Assembly: GCA_002919305.1 (NCBI GenBank)
Contig: PKFB01000005.1
Coordinates: forward strand, 1-64,000
Reading direction: 5' to 3'
Length of the DNA: 64,000 nt
DNA from: Actinomycetales bacterium
GTDB lineage: Bacteria > Actinomycetota > Actinomycetes > Mycobacteriales > Micromonosporaceae
The position numbers and the translations under genes are program-made. The notes below the pieces were generated by a model. It was not told the origin of the DNA and did no database searches. It worked only from the letters and a program-made list of their open reading frames with translations. Position 1 is the stretch's first letter; each line of letters opens with the position of its first letter. Positions 50,999 to 58,837 of this stretch are shown here, in pieces.

Positions 50999-53527
50999 TT
51001 ACAGGCTGCGGCGACGCCGGTGAGCCGGCATACGGATCACACGGGCCCTGCTGTGCAGAGGCGGGGCGAGCGGGCTGCGCCGCTCAAGGATGGAGAGCAT
51101 GCGTTCCGGGGGCAACGGCCGGCTGAACAGGTGCCCCTGGCCAGCGGCGCACCCCATCTCGAACAAGGCTGTCCGTTGCTGCTCGCTTTCCACCCCCACC
51201 GCGACCACGACGAGGTTGAGGCTCCGGCCGAGATCGACCGTGGAGCGCACCATCGCCGTGGCCTCCGCGGACTGCTGCATGGCGGACACAAACCGGCGGT
51301 CGATCTTCAGCTGGCTAACCGGGAGCTCTGCGAGCGTCGCCAGTGAGGAGTGACCGGTGCCGAAGTCGTCCAAGGCCAGCTGCACCCCAATCCGGCGCAG
51401 CGTGGTCAGTACGTGATTGACGACATCGAGGCGGTTGAGGGTGAGGGTGTCGGCCATCTCCAGGATCATCTGGTCGGCGGGCAGGTCGTGAGCCATCAGC
51501 CGGTGCCGCACCAGTTGCGGGAAGCTCGGGTCGAGCAGGCTCCGCGCGGAGACATTGACCGTGACCGGGATCGGGTGCCCCTGAGCGCGCCACTGCTGGG
51601 CCGCGCTGAGCGCCTCATCCAGCACGATCTCCGCGAACTGGGGAAGCAGGCCGGAGCGTTCGACCGCCGCCAGGAAGTGGGGTGGCCCCAGGTCACCTCG
51701 CCGGGGATGCCGCCACCGTGCCAGTGCCTCCGCCGCGATCACCTCGCCGGTCGCCAAGTCCACGATGGGCTGGAAGCTCACCGCGAACTGGCGTTCGGCC
51801 AGGGCACGGCGTAGGTCCCCGCTGAGGGCGAGCAGGCTCAGATCGGCGGTATCCCGGGCTCGGTTGTAGACCGCGACCGTGTGGCCTTCCCGCTTGGCCT
51901 GGTACATCGCCACGTCCGCGCGCCGCAGCAGCTCGGACATGCCGCCCTCGGTGGGAGCGGTGGCTACTCCCCCGCTCGCCTCGATCTGTAGCCGCATGCC
52001 CTCGACGAGGATCGGTGGGTCTAACGCGGCCAGGACCCGACGGGCGCGATGGCTGGCGAGCGCGGGAGCGGGAAGACTGACGAAAAGCACGGCGAACTCA
52101 TCACCGCCCAGCCGCGCGACCAGGTCTTTCGGTCCGGCGGCGGCGGCGAGTCGCTGTCCCACCAAGGTCAGCACCTCATCCCCGGCGCCGTGTCCGAGGG
52201 TGTCGTTGATCTCCTTGAAGTGGTTCAGGTCGATCAGCAGGAGCGCGTGGATGCCCTGCACCGGGCGCCGGTTGAGTAGCGCTTCACCGATCTCTAAAAG
52301 GTGCCGGCGGTTGGGCAGGCCGGTGAGTGGGTCATGGCGCGCCGCGTGCGCGTACCGGGCGGCCAGACGTTGGGTCTCACCGTAGGCCTGGGCGTTACGC
52401 AGCGCGGTACACAACGCGGCCGCGAACGTGTCCAAGGCGTAGCGTTCGCGTTCGTTGAGGCGCACCTTCCCCTGAAACCGGAGCCGCAGCTCTCCTACGG
52501 TGTGGCCACCGTCCTGCCGGGACAGGGAGCGGGTGATGATCTCCCCCGTGGTCGCGGGTGCCTCCTCGGGAGGGCCCAGGTAGGACAGGTCATCGGCGTT
52601 GCCCCGGGCGAGCTTAGGGGATGCCGCGCCCACCCGAAACTCCACATCCACCTCGTCGGCCGAGAACAGTTTGGCCGCACCGAGCACGGCGGCGCGCAGC
52701 ACCGCATCGAGGTTGACGTCGTTGAATTCATCGGTGATTCGCGCCAGGTTCTGCCAGGTTTCCCGCTCGGCCCAGGTGCGGAGCCGACTGAGGTTGAACA
52801 GGTATAGACACAGCGCCAGGGGCGGCAGCCCCACCATCAGCGGTGGTTTGTACGCGACGAGAAGAAGCGCCAGGTAGCCCACCGCCGCGCCACCGCCGAC
52901 CGCGACGAGACGAACATGCCACCCGTTGACCGCGATCTGGTACGGCGAAGCGCCGTTGGCCAACGCGATGGCGAAAGCCACGGAGATCGAGTTGATCCCC
53001 ACGAAGACGAGGATCGCGGCGATCAGGACAACGGGGTCACTCCAGAGCGGGCCGGAGTGCGATCCGTCCCGGAGCGCAGCCACTACCCCCGCCGCAGCGG
53101 CGGTCGCGATGATCTGCTTCCCGACGTTGAAGACCACCTTCTGGGCAGGGAGGCGGAGGAGGAGCTCCGCGATCAGTTTCCCTACGCCGGCGGCCAGGAT
53201 CAGGATGGATGACGGGAGCAATGCCAGGCCCAGGACCAGGGCGGCCTCTCCAGAGCCGAACGCAATCCGGTGAGAACCGATCCTGATACGCAGGACGGCC
53301 AGGCCTGCCACGGCGTTAAGCGCGACAATGACCGCCGTCTCAAGGGTGAGAAGAGCGGGTGAGGGCACGCGGGGAACCGTCGCCGCCACGATGCTCGTGG
53401 CGGCGAGCGCTACCCCCAGTACGTAGAGGTTGAGACGCCGGTCGGAGTCGCGCACCGCCACCCCGGGTATTAGGGCATTCCTTCCTAGCCCCGCCATCCT
53501 ACGCGGCCTCGGAGGAATACGTCTCAC
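50999..53527 (-). CDS. Membrane GGDEF-EAL protein (c-di-GMP cyclase/phosphodiesterase)
   Basis: An 842-residue c-di-GMP enzyme. The N-terminal part (about 30-250) has about eight membrane spans, a GAF-like segment follows (about 260-390), then GGDEF (about 405-560; DPLTGLPNRRHLLEIGEALL, ARLGGDEFAVL) and EAL (about 580-830). The cyclase motif is intact, but the RxxD inhibitory site five residues upstream is GPKD, so product feedback is unlikely. In the EAL domain AEALARWRHP, NVSARSLLD, DDFGTGHSS, LKIDRRFV and GQGHLF are present, while the ExxES motif is LEMADT and AEGVET is AVGVES. The GTG start lies 20 bp from a dyad (53547-53567). Confidence 0.93.
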   Translation of the reverse strand: MRRIPPRPRRMAGLGRNALIPGVAVRDSDRRLNLYVLGVALAATSIVAATVPRVPSPALLTLETAVIVALNAVAGLAVLRIRIGSHRIAFGSGEAALVLGLALLPSSILILAAGVGKLIAELLLRLPAQKVVFNVGKQIIATAAAAGVVAALRDGSHSGPLWSDPVVLIAAILVFVGINSISVAFAIALANGASPYQIAVNGWHVRLVAVGGGAAVGYLALLLVAYKPPLMVGLPPLALCLYLFNLSRLRTWAERETWQNLARITDEFNDVNLDAVLRAAVLGAAKLFSADEVDVEFRVGAASPKLARGNADDLSYLGPPEEAPATTGEIITRSLSRQDGGHTVGELRLRFQGKVRLNERERYALDTFAAALCTALRNAQAYGETQRLAARYAHAARHDPLTGLPNRRHLLEIGEALLNRRPVQGIHALLLIDLNHFKEINDTLGHGAGDEVLTLVGQRLAAAAGPKDLVARLGGDEFAVLFVSLPAPALASHRARRVLAALDPPILVEGMRLQIEASGGVATAPTEGGMSELLRRADVAMYQAKREGHTVAVYNRARDTADLSLLALSGDLRRALAERQFAVSFQPIVDLATGEVIAAEALARWRHPRRGDLGPPHFLAAVERSGLLPQFAEIVLDEALSAAQQWRAQGHPIPVTVNVSARSLLDPSFPQLVRHRLMAHDLPADQMILEMADTLTLNRLDVVNHVLTTLRRIGVQLALDDFGTGHSSLATLAELPVSQLKIDRRFVSAMQQSAEATAMVRSTVDLGRSLNLVVVAVGVESEQQRTALFEMGCAAGQGHLFSRPLPPERMLSILERRSPLAPPLHSRARVIRMPAHRRRRSL

Positions 53528-53546
53528 CCAGGATACGGCGCATAGT

Positions 53547-53567
53547 GAACAATGTCCTGGATTGTTC
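53547..53567. promoter_or_regulatory. Dyad in the 5' leader of the GGDEF-EAL gene
   Basis: Arms GAACAAT (53547-53553) and ATTGTTC (53561-53567) are exact reverse complements around 7 bp. The element is 20 bp upstream of the GTG start and 67 bp downstream of mini-ORF 2. It has the size of a LuxR-type box, so the neighbouring LuxR regulators are candidates, or it may fold in the leader RNA. Confidence 0.5.
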
Positions 53568-53633
53568 CATGGGGGACCTCTTCGGTGGACCGATCGCCAC
53601 CGACTGTCATTGAGATCTTTCTAACTGGTTGTT

Positions 53634-53657
53634 TCAGTGCCAGCTGTCGTCACGCAT
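53634..53657 (-). CDS. Mini-ORF 2, heptapeptide MRDDSWH
   Basis: An eight-codon frame (seven amino acids plus TGA). AAGGAGG precedes the ATG with 6-nt spacing, among the best ribosome sites in the window. The peptide is identical to mini-ORF 1 80 bp upstream, with one synonymous change (CGT versus CGC for Arg2). Similarity between the two copies covers the GGAGG and the ATG-to-TGA stretch only, as expected if translation is selected. An in-frame ATG 45 bp upstream has no ribosome site. It lies between a LuxR-type gene and the GGDEF-EAL gene, on the same strand. Confidence 0.6.
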   Translation of the reverse strand: MRDDSWH

Positions 53658-53713
53658 TTGTGGCCTCCTTGAAACGGTGTGTGACTTGGAATGGAATTTC
53701 ATTTGAGTTTGAG

Positions 53714-53737
53714 TCAGTGCCAGCTGTCGTCGCGCAT
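53714..53737 (-). CDS. Mini-ORF 1, heptapeptide MRDDSWH
   Basis: Same heptapeptide as mini-ORF 2, with CGC for Arg2. GGAGGG precedes the ATG with 5-nt spacing. It lies about 250 bp after the stop of the nearer LuxR-type gene, all on the minus strand, and about 187 bp before the GGDEF-EAL start. Such 7-codon genes are rarely annotated; the best-known parallel is the mccA gene for the microcin C heptapeptide. Its product could be a signal, a modified peptide precursor, or a leader that controls translation of the downstream gene. Confidence 0.6.
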   Translation of the reverse strand: MRDDSWH

Positions 53738-53986
53738 GGTGTCCCTCCGGTAGTACCCGCGGTAAAGCACGTCAGTCTTGATGCCGTCGCCGATGTGTGG
53801 GCGATCGGCTTTCGCGTTCACGCATAGAGTAAACCCATTCTGTGGGCGGACTGACATACCTTTCATGGGTTAATAATCACTCTGCACAGATAGCCTTACA
53901 GCGCGCGAAGATGGAGGACTGCGCTAATCTTTTGGCAAGGCTGCGAAGCGCGATGGCGAGAGGTTTTATGCCTGTTCAGACCAGGC
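53738..53986. other. Region between the LuxR-type gene and mini-ORF 1
   Basis: A 249-bp stretch, AT-richer than the surroundings (ATTATTAACC, GGGTTTACTCTATG on the minus strand), and so a likely home for the promoter of the mini-ORFs and the GGDEF gene. A small hairpin, GCCTG-7nt-CAGGC, sits just after the LuxR-type stop and may weakly terminate transcription. No protein-coding frame is convincing. Confidence 0.4.
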
Positions 53987-55048
53987 TTAGACCAGGCCGC
54001 GACGCGCTATGGCGACACCGGCAGCGAAGCGGGTTGGTACGCCTAACTCCGCCATCATGGCCGAGATCATGCGCTCTACAGTGCGAACACTGACGCCTAA
54101 AGCGCGAGCCATCCCTTCATCTGTGGCGCCGCTGACCATAAGGCTGGCCAGCTTACGCCGGACCGCGTTGTTCTCTGACGAGTCCGAACCGAACAGGTCA
54201 CCGGGAAGCGCGTCGTTGTCGGGCGGCGTGGATTCAGAGGGGCCGACAAGCCCGGTGCGGTGCAGTGGAAGTGTCTGAGAATCGTTCCAAATTAATTCGA
54301 ACAATTGTCTGACGACGGCGAGTAGTTCCGGGCTGGTGATGTGTAGCGCGCCGTCTGTACCGGTTGGTGTGAGCGCGACAAGCGCCTCCGTATCATCTCG
54401 ATAACGGAGTTTGGTGGGCAGGTTCTTCCGGATCCTGATGTCTTCTCCAGCGTGCGCGGCGTACAAGAGGTCGGCGCGGCCGCGTTCGGTTCTCAGGAAA
54501 GAATGATCGTAGACCATTCGATACCGTACGCCCGCCGCGAGCGCGGAGGGACGAGGCAATATAACGGTGAGAAGATCAGGATCGCGGGTCTTCCAGCGCG
54601 GGATTGTGAAGTCACAGACCTCTACTCGGGCCGCGACGTAGATCTGCTGGGAAATGGCCTTGATGCGGGCCGAGTCGGTGAGGAGCTCGATGCCTGCCGA
54701 GCGTGGGCCGTTGAGCCGATCTAACGGCCAGCGACTGACCTGCGCCCGGAGGGTGGACCACAACCGGACGATCTCCTCATGATGAGTCTCTAACTGGTGC
54801 TCGGCGGCTTCGGTGGCCAGGTGGAGCGCGATGTGGCGCGGCATAGGGGTGACGTGCGTGGCCAGCTTGTCGGTGGGCCGCACGATCTGTTTGCGGAGCA
54901 GTTCGTCGAGAGCCGGGTCATGGGGATCCACGGCCGAAGGCCCTGACCCGACCGCGACGCACCCCTCCTGAAGGATGCGTTCATAAAGCTGGGCCGCGCT
55001 GTCGCTGACCAGCCCTCGTAGCAGCGGTGCGCGTTCGACCTCACCCAT
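53987..55048 (-). CDS. LuxR-type transcriptional regulator B
   Basis: A 353-residue regulator. The N-terminal 75 residues (LVSDSAAQLYERILQEGCVAVG, DPALDELLRKQIVRP) resemble a TrmB-like winged helix. The middle (about 120-260) has an IELLTDSARIKAISQQIYVAAR / YRMVYDHSFLRTERGRADLL layout like the sensor part of this actinobacterial class. The C-terminal LuxR HTH is RRKLASLMVSGATDEGMARALGVSVRTVERMISAMMAELGV. The ATG at 55048 has GGAGG 5 nt upstream. It follows LuxR A by 14 bp, so the two are co-transcribed. The mini-ORFs and the GGDEF-EAL gene come next on the same strand. Ligand and targets are unknown. Confidence 0.88.
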   Translation of the reverse strand: MGEVERAPLLRGLVSDSAAQLYERILQEGCVAVGSGPSAVDPHDPALDELLRKQIVRPTDKLATHVTPMPRHIALHLATEAAEHQLETHHEEIVRLWSTLRAQVSRWPLDRLNGPRSAGIELLTDSARIKAISQQIYVAARVEVCDFTIPRWKTRDPDLLTVILPRPSALAAGVRYRMVYDHSFLRTERGRADLLYAAHAGEDIRIRKNLPTKLRYRDDTEALVALTPTGTDGALHITSPELLAVVRQLFELIWNDSQTLPLHRTGLVGPSESTPPDNDALPGDLFGSDSSENNAVRRKLASLMVSGATDEGMARALGVSVRTVERMISAMMAELGVPTRFAAGVAIARRGLV

Positions 55049-55062
55049 TGCTGCCTCCTCGG

Positions 55063-55908
55063 CTAGACCCACCCACGTTGGGCCGCTGCCAGGCCGGCGC
55101 CCGCCCGATTGACGGCGCCCAGTTCCCGCATGGCGTCGGCGACGTGGCGTCGCACGGTGCGGATGTTGACTCCCAGCAGGTTCGCGATCTCGGCGTCCGA
55201 CATTCCGGTGGCCAGCAGTCGGATGACCCAGTGCTGTCGCGATGTGGTGCCTACCGCCGGTGGGCGGCACGTCGCCGACAGCGGGTCGGTCCACAGTTTG
55301 TCGAACAACTGGGAGTACGCCTCCAGCAACTGCGGGGAGTACGCCAGCAACCCGTTGATGCCCTCCCCGTACATGAACCGCACGAGTCCGACGGAGGTGT
55401 CGGCTAGCCACATATCAACGGGAACGTCTTGTCTGATACGCACCGTCACTGCCGGATTGCGCAGGTTGTCGAGGGTGAGGCGCATGTCGGCGTGAGCGAT
55501 AAGACGGGCATCGCAGATGATGTGCAGGCGGCTGATGGGCCCGCCGACCAGTGCGGCGATCTCGGCTAGGTGTTGGGGCGCCGCCGAGGTGAACAGCATG
55601 CGGAGGGTGTCGGTGGTGGCGTTGACGACCGTCCGCCATACCCCCGAACCCCCTAACGGGTCGGCCGTGATTTCGGCGAGATCCTTGCGGTCCCAGATGT
55701 CCCGGGTAGGGGGATCCTCGTCGATTAACTCGCGCATCCGGACCCACGCCCGCACCACGGCGTTCCTGAGGTGGACCGCCTCCTGCACGGTTCGGTCTAA
55801 GGCGTGGTTGGTGGACTTGATCCACTTCAGGAAGGCCGTGGGATTGTCGTGAGGCGAGGGAACCTCGGACGTCCGGACACCGCGTCTGTCGGAGTGACCC
55901 TGCGACAC
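55063..55908 (-). CDS. LuxR-type transcriptional regulator A
   Basis: A 281-residue regulator. The N-terminal half (about 20-205; DNPTAFLKWIKSTNHALDRTVQEA, ISRLHIICDARLIAHADMRLTLDNL, VTVRIRQDVPVDMWLADTSVGLVRFMYGEG) has the sensor layout of actinobacterial orphan LuxR proteins but lacks the TrmB-like N-terminus of LuxR B. The C-terminal HTH reads VIRLLATGMSDAEIANLLGVNIRTVRRHVADAMRELGAVNRAGAG. The GTG at 55908 has GGGAGG 4 nt upstream; the frame opens to 56043 with a low-complexity tail. It is transcribed with LuxR B (14-bp gap) and they look like diverged paralogues. No receiver or autoinducer-binding domain is recognisable. Confidence 0.86.
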   Translation of the reverse strand: MSQGHSDRRGVRTSEVPSPHDNPTAFLKWIKSTNHALDRTVQEAVHLRNAVVRAWVRMRELIDEDPPTRDIWDRKDLAEITADPLGGSGVWRTVVNATTDTLRMLFTSAAPQHLAEIAALVGGPISRLHIICDARLIAHADMRLTLDNLRNPAVTVRIRQDVPVDMWLADTSVGLVRFMYGEGINGLLAYSPQLLEAYSQLFDKLWTDPLSATCRPPAVGTTSRQHWVIRLLATGMSDAEIANLLGVNIRTVRRHVADAMRELGAVNRAGAGLAAAQRGWV

Positions 55909-56317
55909 GTCGCCTCCCGCGAGTTCAGGCTCACGCGCGACAGCGCCGGGTTTGACGTTGCCGGCACCGACACCCGGCGGCGTTGACTCGGCCTCACCGG
56001 TACGGTGAGTCCCGCTGTCTTCTCGCCGGATTACGCGTGGCATCCGTCTCCCACCCGGGCCACACGCGCGACCCGTTACTGTCAGCCGGTCATGTTTCCA
56101 CCGGTTGTCGTGGATGGGAACTCTCCTGTCCGGAACTTACCGTCGTGTCCGAAACTCCTTCAGGATGTTACCGATTAATCACTGACCGATACGGCGATTG
56201 TGGATGACACTTCGTAACTCAGGGCGACATGGAGGGCCATTGAGAGCTCAGTGTCACATCGAAGCGGTCGTCGAAAGCCTGAAGACCAGCCTGAAAACCA
56301 GCGCGTCAGACCATGTC
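55909..56317. other. Region upstream of the LuxR pair
   Basis: A 409-bp gap between the TauE gene stop and the LuxR A start. It is AT-richer around 56150-56220 (minus-strand GTGATTAATCGGTAACATCC), where the LuxR promoter probably lies. I saw no gene, tRNA or strong dyad. Confidence 0.35.
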
Positions 56318-57049
56318 TCAGACCAGCACCAAGGAGACCAACGGTGCCGCAGAGGTCACCAACAGTAGGCCAAGCACCATGTGGCGGAACCGATCGGCCT
56401 GGATGCGGGAGAACGTCCAGTTACCCAGGGGCCAGCCGAGCGCTATGGCGGGGATCCCTACCGCGGCCAGCGCCAGAGCCGATCCCGTCACCTGACCGGC
56501 CACGGTGAAGCCCGTCACCGAAAGCACACCGGTGCCTAAAAAGACCGCCGCTAATGTGGCGCGGAAGCTGTCGGGGTCCATCCCCATGGCCTGGAAGGTG
56601 CCCACCAGAGGCGGACCGTTGGTTCCCACCGAGGTCGACAGCGCCCCGACGACGACCCCCACCCCGAGCACCGAGGCGGTTCCGGCCCGCATCCGCAGCC
56701 CGCTCCAGATCAGAATGGTGAATCCGATCGCGGCCAGCGCGACGGCCACGGTCAGCGCCTGCGCGGACAGCCGGGTAAAGACAAACAACCCGATGGGTGC
56801 TCCCAGCACCACCCCGGCCAACACCCCGGTCACCACCCGCCACTGGACGTGCTGCCGATTCCGGATGGTGGTGAGGGTTGGGTTGAGCAGGCCACATAAC
56901 CCGCATCCGACCACCGCGGTCCGCGCGTCGAACACCATCGCCAACAGCGGGAGAGAGATCAGGGCGAGACCGAACCCCACCGTGGTTTGCAAGACGGAGG
57001 CCAGCAACAGAACGCAGAACGCGACGGTCAGGGTGAGAGCGAAGCTCAT
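56318..57049 (-). CDS. TauE/SafE-family sulfite/sulfonate exporter-like membrane protein
   Basis: A 243-residue polytopic protein with about eight spans and the two-fold TauE/SafE repeat: VAFCVLLLASVLQTTVGFGLALISLP with LLAMVFDARTAVVGCGLCGLLNP, and later VVVGALSTSVGTNGPPLVGTFQAMGMD. The conserved VGFGLAL and TNGPPLV loops are both present. Members export sulfite, sulfonates or other C2 anions. It is divergent from the molybdenum cytidylyltransferase-like gene with a 184-bp gap. A link to molybdo-enzyme chemistry (for example sulfite) is possible but not shown. Confidence 0.88.
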   Translation of the reverse strand: MSFALTLTVAFCVLLLASVLQTTVGFGLALISLPLLAMVFDARTAVVGCGLCGLLNPTLTTIRNRQHVQWRVVTGVLAGVVLGAPIGLFVFTRLSAQALTVAVALAAIGFTILIWSGLRMRAGTASVLGVGVVVGALSTSVGTNGPPLVGTFQAMGMDPDSFRATLAAVFLGTGVLSVTGFTVAGQVTGSALALAAVGIPAIALGWPLGNWTFSRIQADRFRHMVLGLLLVTSAAPLVSLVLV

Positions 57050-57233
57050 GACCGGAAGCCAACCGGTGGGGGCACGCTCCCGACAACGGATTTAGGACCC
57101 TCACCACAGTTACCGTCATCGATGCGTGGCGTACCTCGCCGCCCGTTATCACCGCGATCGCTCCCAGCACCGCAGGCGGGAGCGGCAAGGGCGGCGACAC
57201 CCGCTTTCAGAGGCGATCTCCTACCGTGGACGG

Positions 57234-57866
57234 ATGCAGGCGACACCAGGCCCACACTCTCAGGTGCCGGTGGCGGGCTTGCTGCTGGCAGCCGGGGGCG
57301 GCCGTCGGTACGGCATGCCTAAAGCCCTGGTACGCCACGGTCAGCGACTGTTGGTGGAGCACGGCGTCGCCACGCTCCGAGAAGGGGGATGCTCCCCGGT
57401 GGTCGTCATCCTCGGCGCGGCGGCCGCCGAGGTACGGCGTACCGCTGACCTGGGGGATGCCTGGGTGGTCGACAACGCCGCGTGGGAAGAGGGGATGGGC
57501 TCCTCGCTGCGGCTCGGCCTGGCGACGCTGGCGCGTACCGACGCCCTCGCCGTGGTGGTCCTGCTGGTGGACACCCCAAAGGTGACCGCCCAGGCGGTGG
57601 CGCGGCTTGCGGCGCTGGCCAGTCCGGACGTGTTGGCGACCGCCACCTACCACGGTCGTCGAGGCCATCCCGTGTTGCTGGGCCGTCACCACTGGGATGG
57701 TGTCGCTGCGTCCGCCGTGGGGGACCGCGGAGCCCGGGCGTACCTAGGCGCCCGTCACGTCGTGACGGTGGCCTGTGAGGATGTCGGCGACGGAGTCACC
57801 GACTGGGACCACCCTCCCGGTGACCGCGACCGCTCTCCTGGGGTCCGTTTCCGGCAAGGACCATAA
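57234..57866 (+). CDS. MocA-like molybdenum cofactor cytidylyltransferase
   Basis: An NTP-transferase of 210 residues. GLLLAAGGGRRYGMPKALVRHGQRLLVEHGV is the nucleotide site (LAAGxSxRxGxPK pattern). VVVILGAAAAEVRR, VDNAAWEEGMGSSLRLGLATL and VVVLLVDTPKVTAQAVARL, with the DxP metal site as VDTPKV, follow, then RRGHPVLLGRHHW. This is the MocA subgroup that makes molybdopterin cytosine dinucleotide for xanthine/CO dehydrogenase-type enzymes. It opens a plus-strand operon-like series with CoxD, CoxE and XdhC homologues. The ATG at 57234 was chosen over upstream in-frame starts because the fold begins soon after. Confidence 0.88.
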   Translation: MQATPGPHSQVPVAGLLLAAGGGRRYGMPKALVRHGQRLLVEHGVATLREGGCSPVVVILGAAAAEVRRTADLGDAWVVDNAAWEEGMGSSLRLGLATLARTDALAVVVLLVDTPKVTAQAVARLAALASPDVLATATYHGRRGHPVLLGRHHWDGVAASAVGDRGARAYLGARHVVTVACEDVGDGVTDWDHPPGDRDRSPGVRFRQGP

Positions 57867-57940
57867 AAGCTGGTCTTTCGATGCTTCGAACTCCGCTTCT
57901 CAAGATCCAAGTTACGGCGCGGTAGTGGCATAGTAGGTCA

Positions 57941-58837
57941 GTGACCCTGCGCACACCCGCATCCCCTGAAGAGCTCAGCCGCGTCCTGACCAGCGCCGGA
58001 TACCTGCCCGACACCGGGTTGGCCACCGCTGGATTTCTCGCGCTCCGGTTGGGGCGGCCCTTGTTCTTGGAAGGGGAAGCCGGGGTCGGCAAAACCGCCT
58101 TCGCCCAGGCGCTGGCCACCGCCACCGGCACCACTCTGATCCGGCTGCAGTGTTACGAAGGGCTGGACGCCAGTCAGGCGCTTTACGACTGGGACTTCCC
58201 CCGGCAGATCCTGCACCTGCGCACCATCGAAGCGGCCGCGGTGGCCAGCGGAGAGCGAGTCGACACCGAGCAGGTGGAGGCCAGCCTCTACGACCGTCGG
58301 TTCCTCATCGCCCGGCCCTTGCTGCGGGCGTTGGAAGAAAGCCCGTGCGTACTCCTGATCGACGAGATCGACCGGGCCGACGACGAGTTCGAGGCCTTCC
58401 TGCTGGAGCTTCTCTCCGAGGCAGCCATCACGGTGCCCGAACTAGGCCGAATCGCCGCCCCCACACCCCCGGTGACCATCCTCACCAGTAACCGTACTCG
58501 CGAGGTCCACGACGCCCTCAAACGGCGCTGCCTCTACCACTGGGTCGACCATCCCAGCTTCGAGCGTGAGGTGGAGATCCTGCGTACCCGCCTGCCGGAG
58601 ATCACCGAACGGTTGGCCACCGAGGTAGCGCAGGCCTGCCGCGCGCTGCGCGAGCTCGACCTGCTCAAACCCCCTGGGGTGGCGGAGGCCATCGACTGGG
58701 CGGGCGCGCTGCACGCGTTAGGAGCTCAGAAGTTCGACGTGGAGAAGGCCGCGGCCACCCTGGGCGCGGTCCTGAAATACCGAGAGGACGCCGTCCGGGT
58801 ACACGCCCACGGCTTAGCGGAGCTGATCAAGAAATGA
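57941..58837 (+). CDS. MoxR-type AAA+ ATPase (CoxD-like)
   Basis: A 298-residue AAA+ chaperone. Walker A is FLEGEAGVGKTAFAQAL (about 44-60), Walker B is CVLLIDEIDRADDEFEAFLLELLSE with sensor 1 VTILTSNRTREVHDALKRRCLYHWVDHP, and CYEGLDASQALYDWDFPRQIL is the MoxR insert. In CO-dehydrogenase clusters CoxD and the VWA protein CoxE mature the Mo-Cu centre. Its stop overlaps the next start (ATGA). The start has no strong ribosome site. Confidence 0.93.
   Translation: MTLRTPASPEELSRVLTSAGYLPDTGLATAGFLALRLGRPLFLEGEAGVGKTAFAQALATATGTTLIRLQCYEGLDASQALYDWDFPRQILHLRTIEAAAVASGERVDTEQVEASLYDRRFLIARPLLRALEESPCVLLIDEIDRADDEFEAFLLELLSEAAITVPELGRIAAPTPPVTILTSNRTREVHDALKRRCLYHWVDHPSFEREVEILRTRLPEITERLATEVAQACRALRELDLLKPPGVAEAIDWAGALHALGAQKFDVEKAAATLGAVLKYREDAVRVHAHGLAELIKK

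Noticed and set aside
53634-53737. Full microcin C-like biosynthesis cluster
   Set aside because: Only the heptapeptide length is similar; no MccB/ThiF-type adenylyltransferase, exporter or immunity gene lies nearby.
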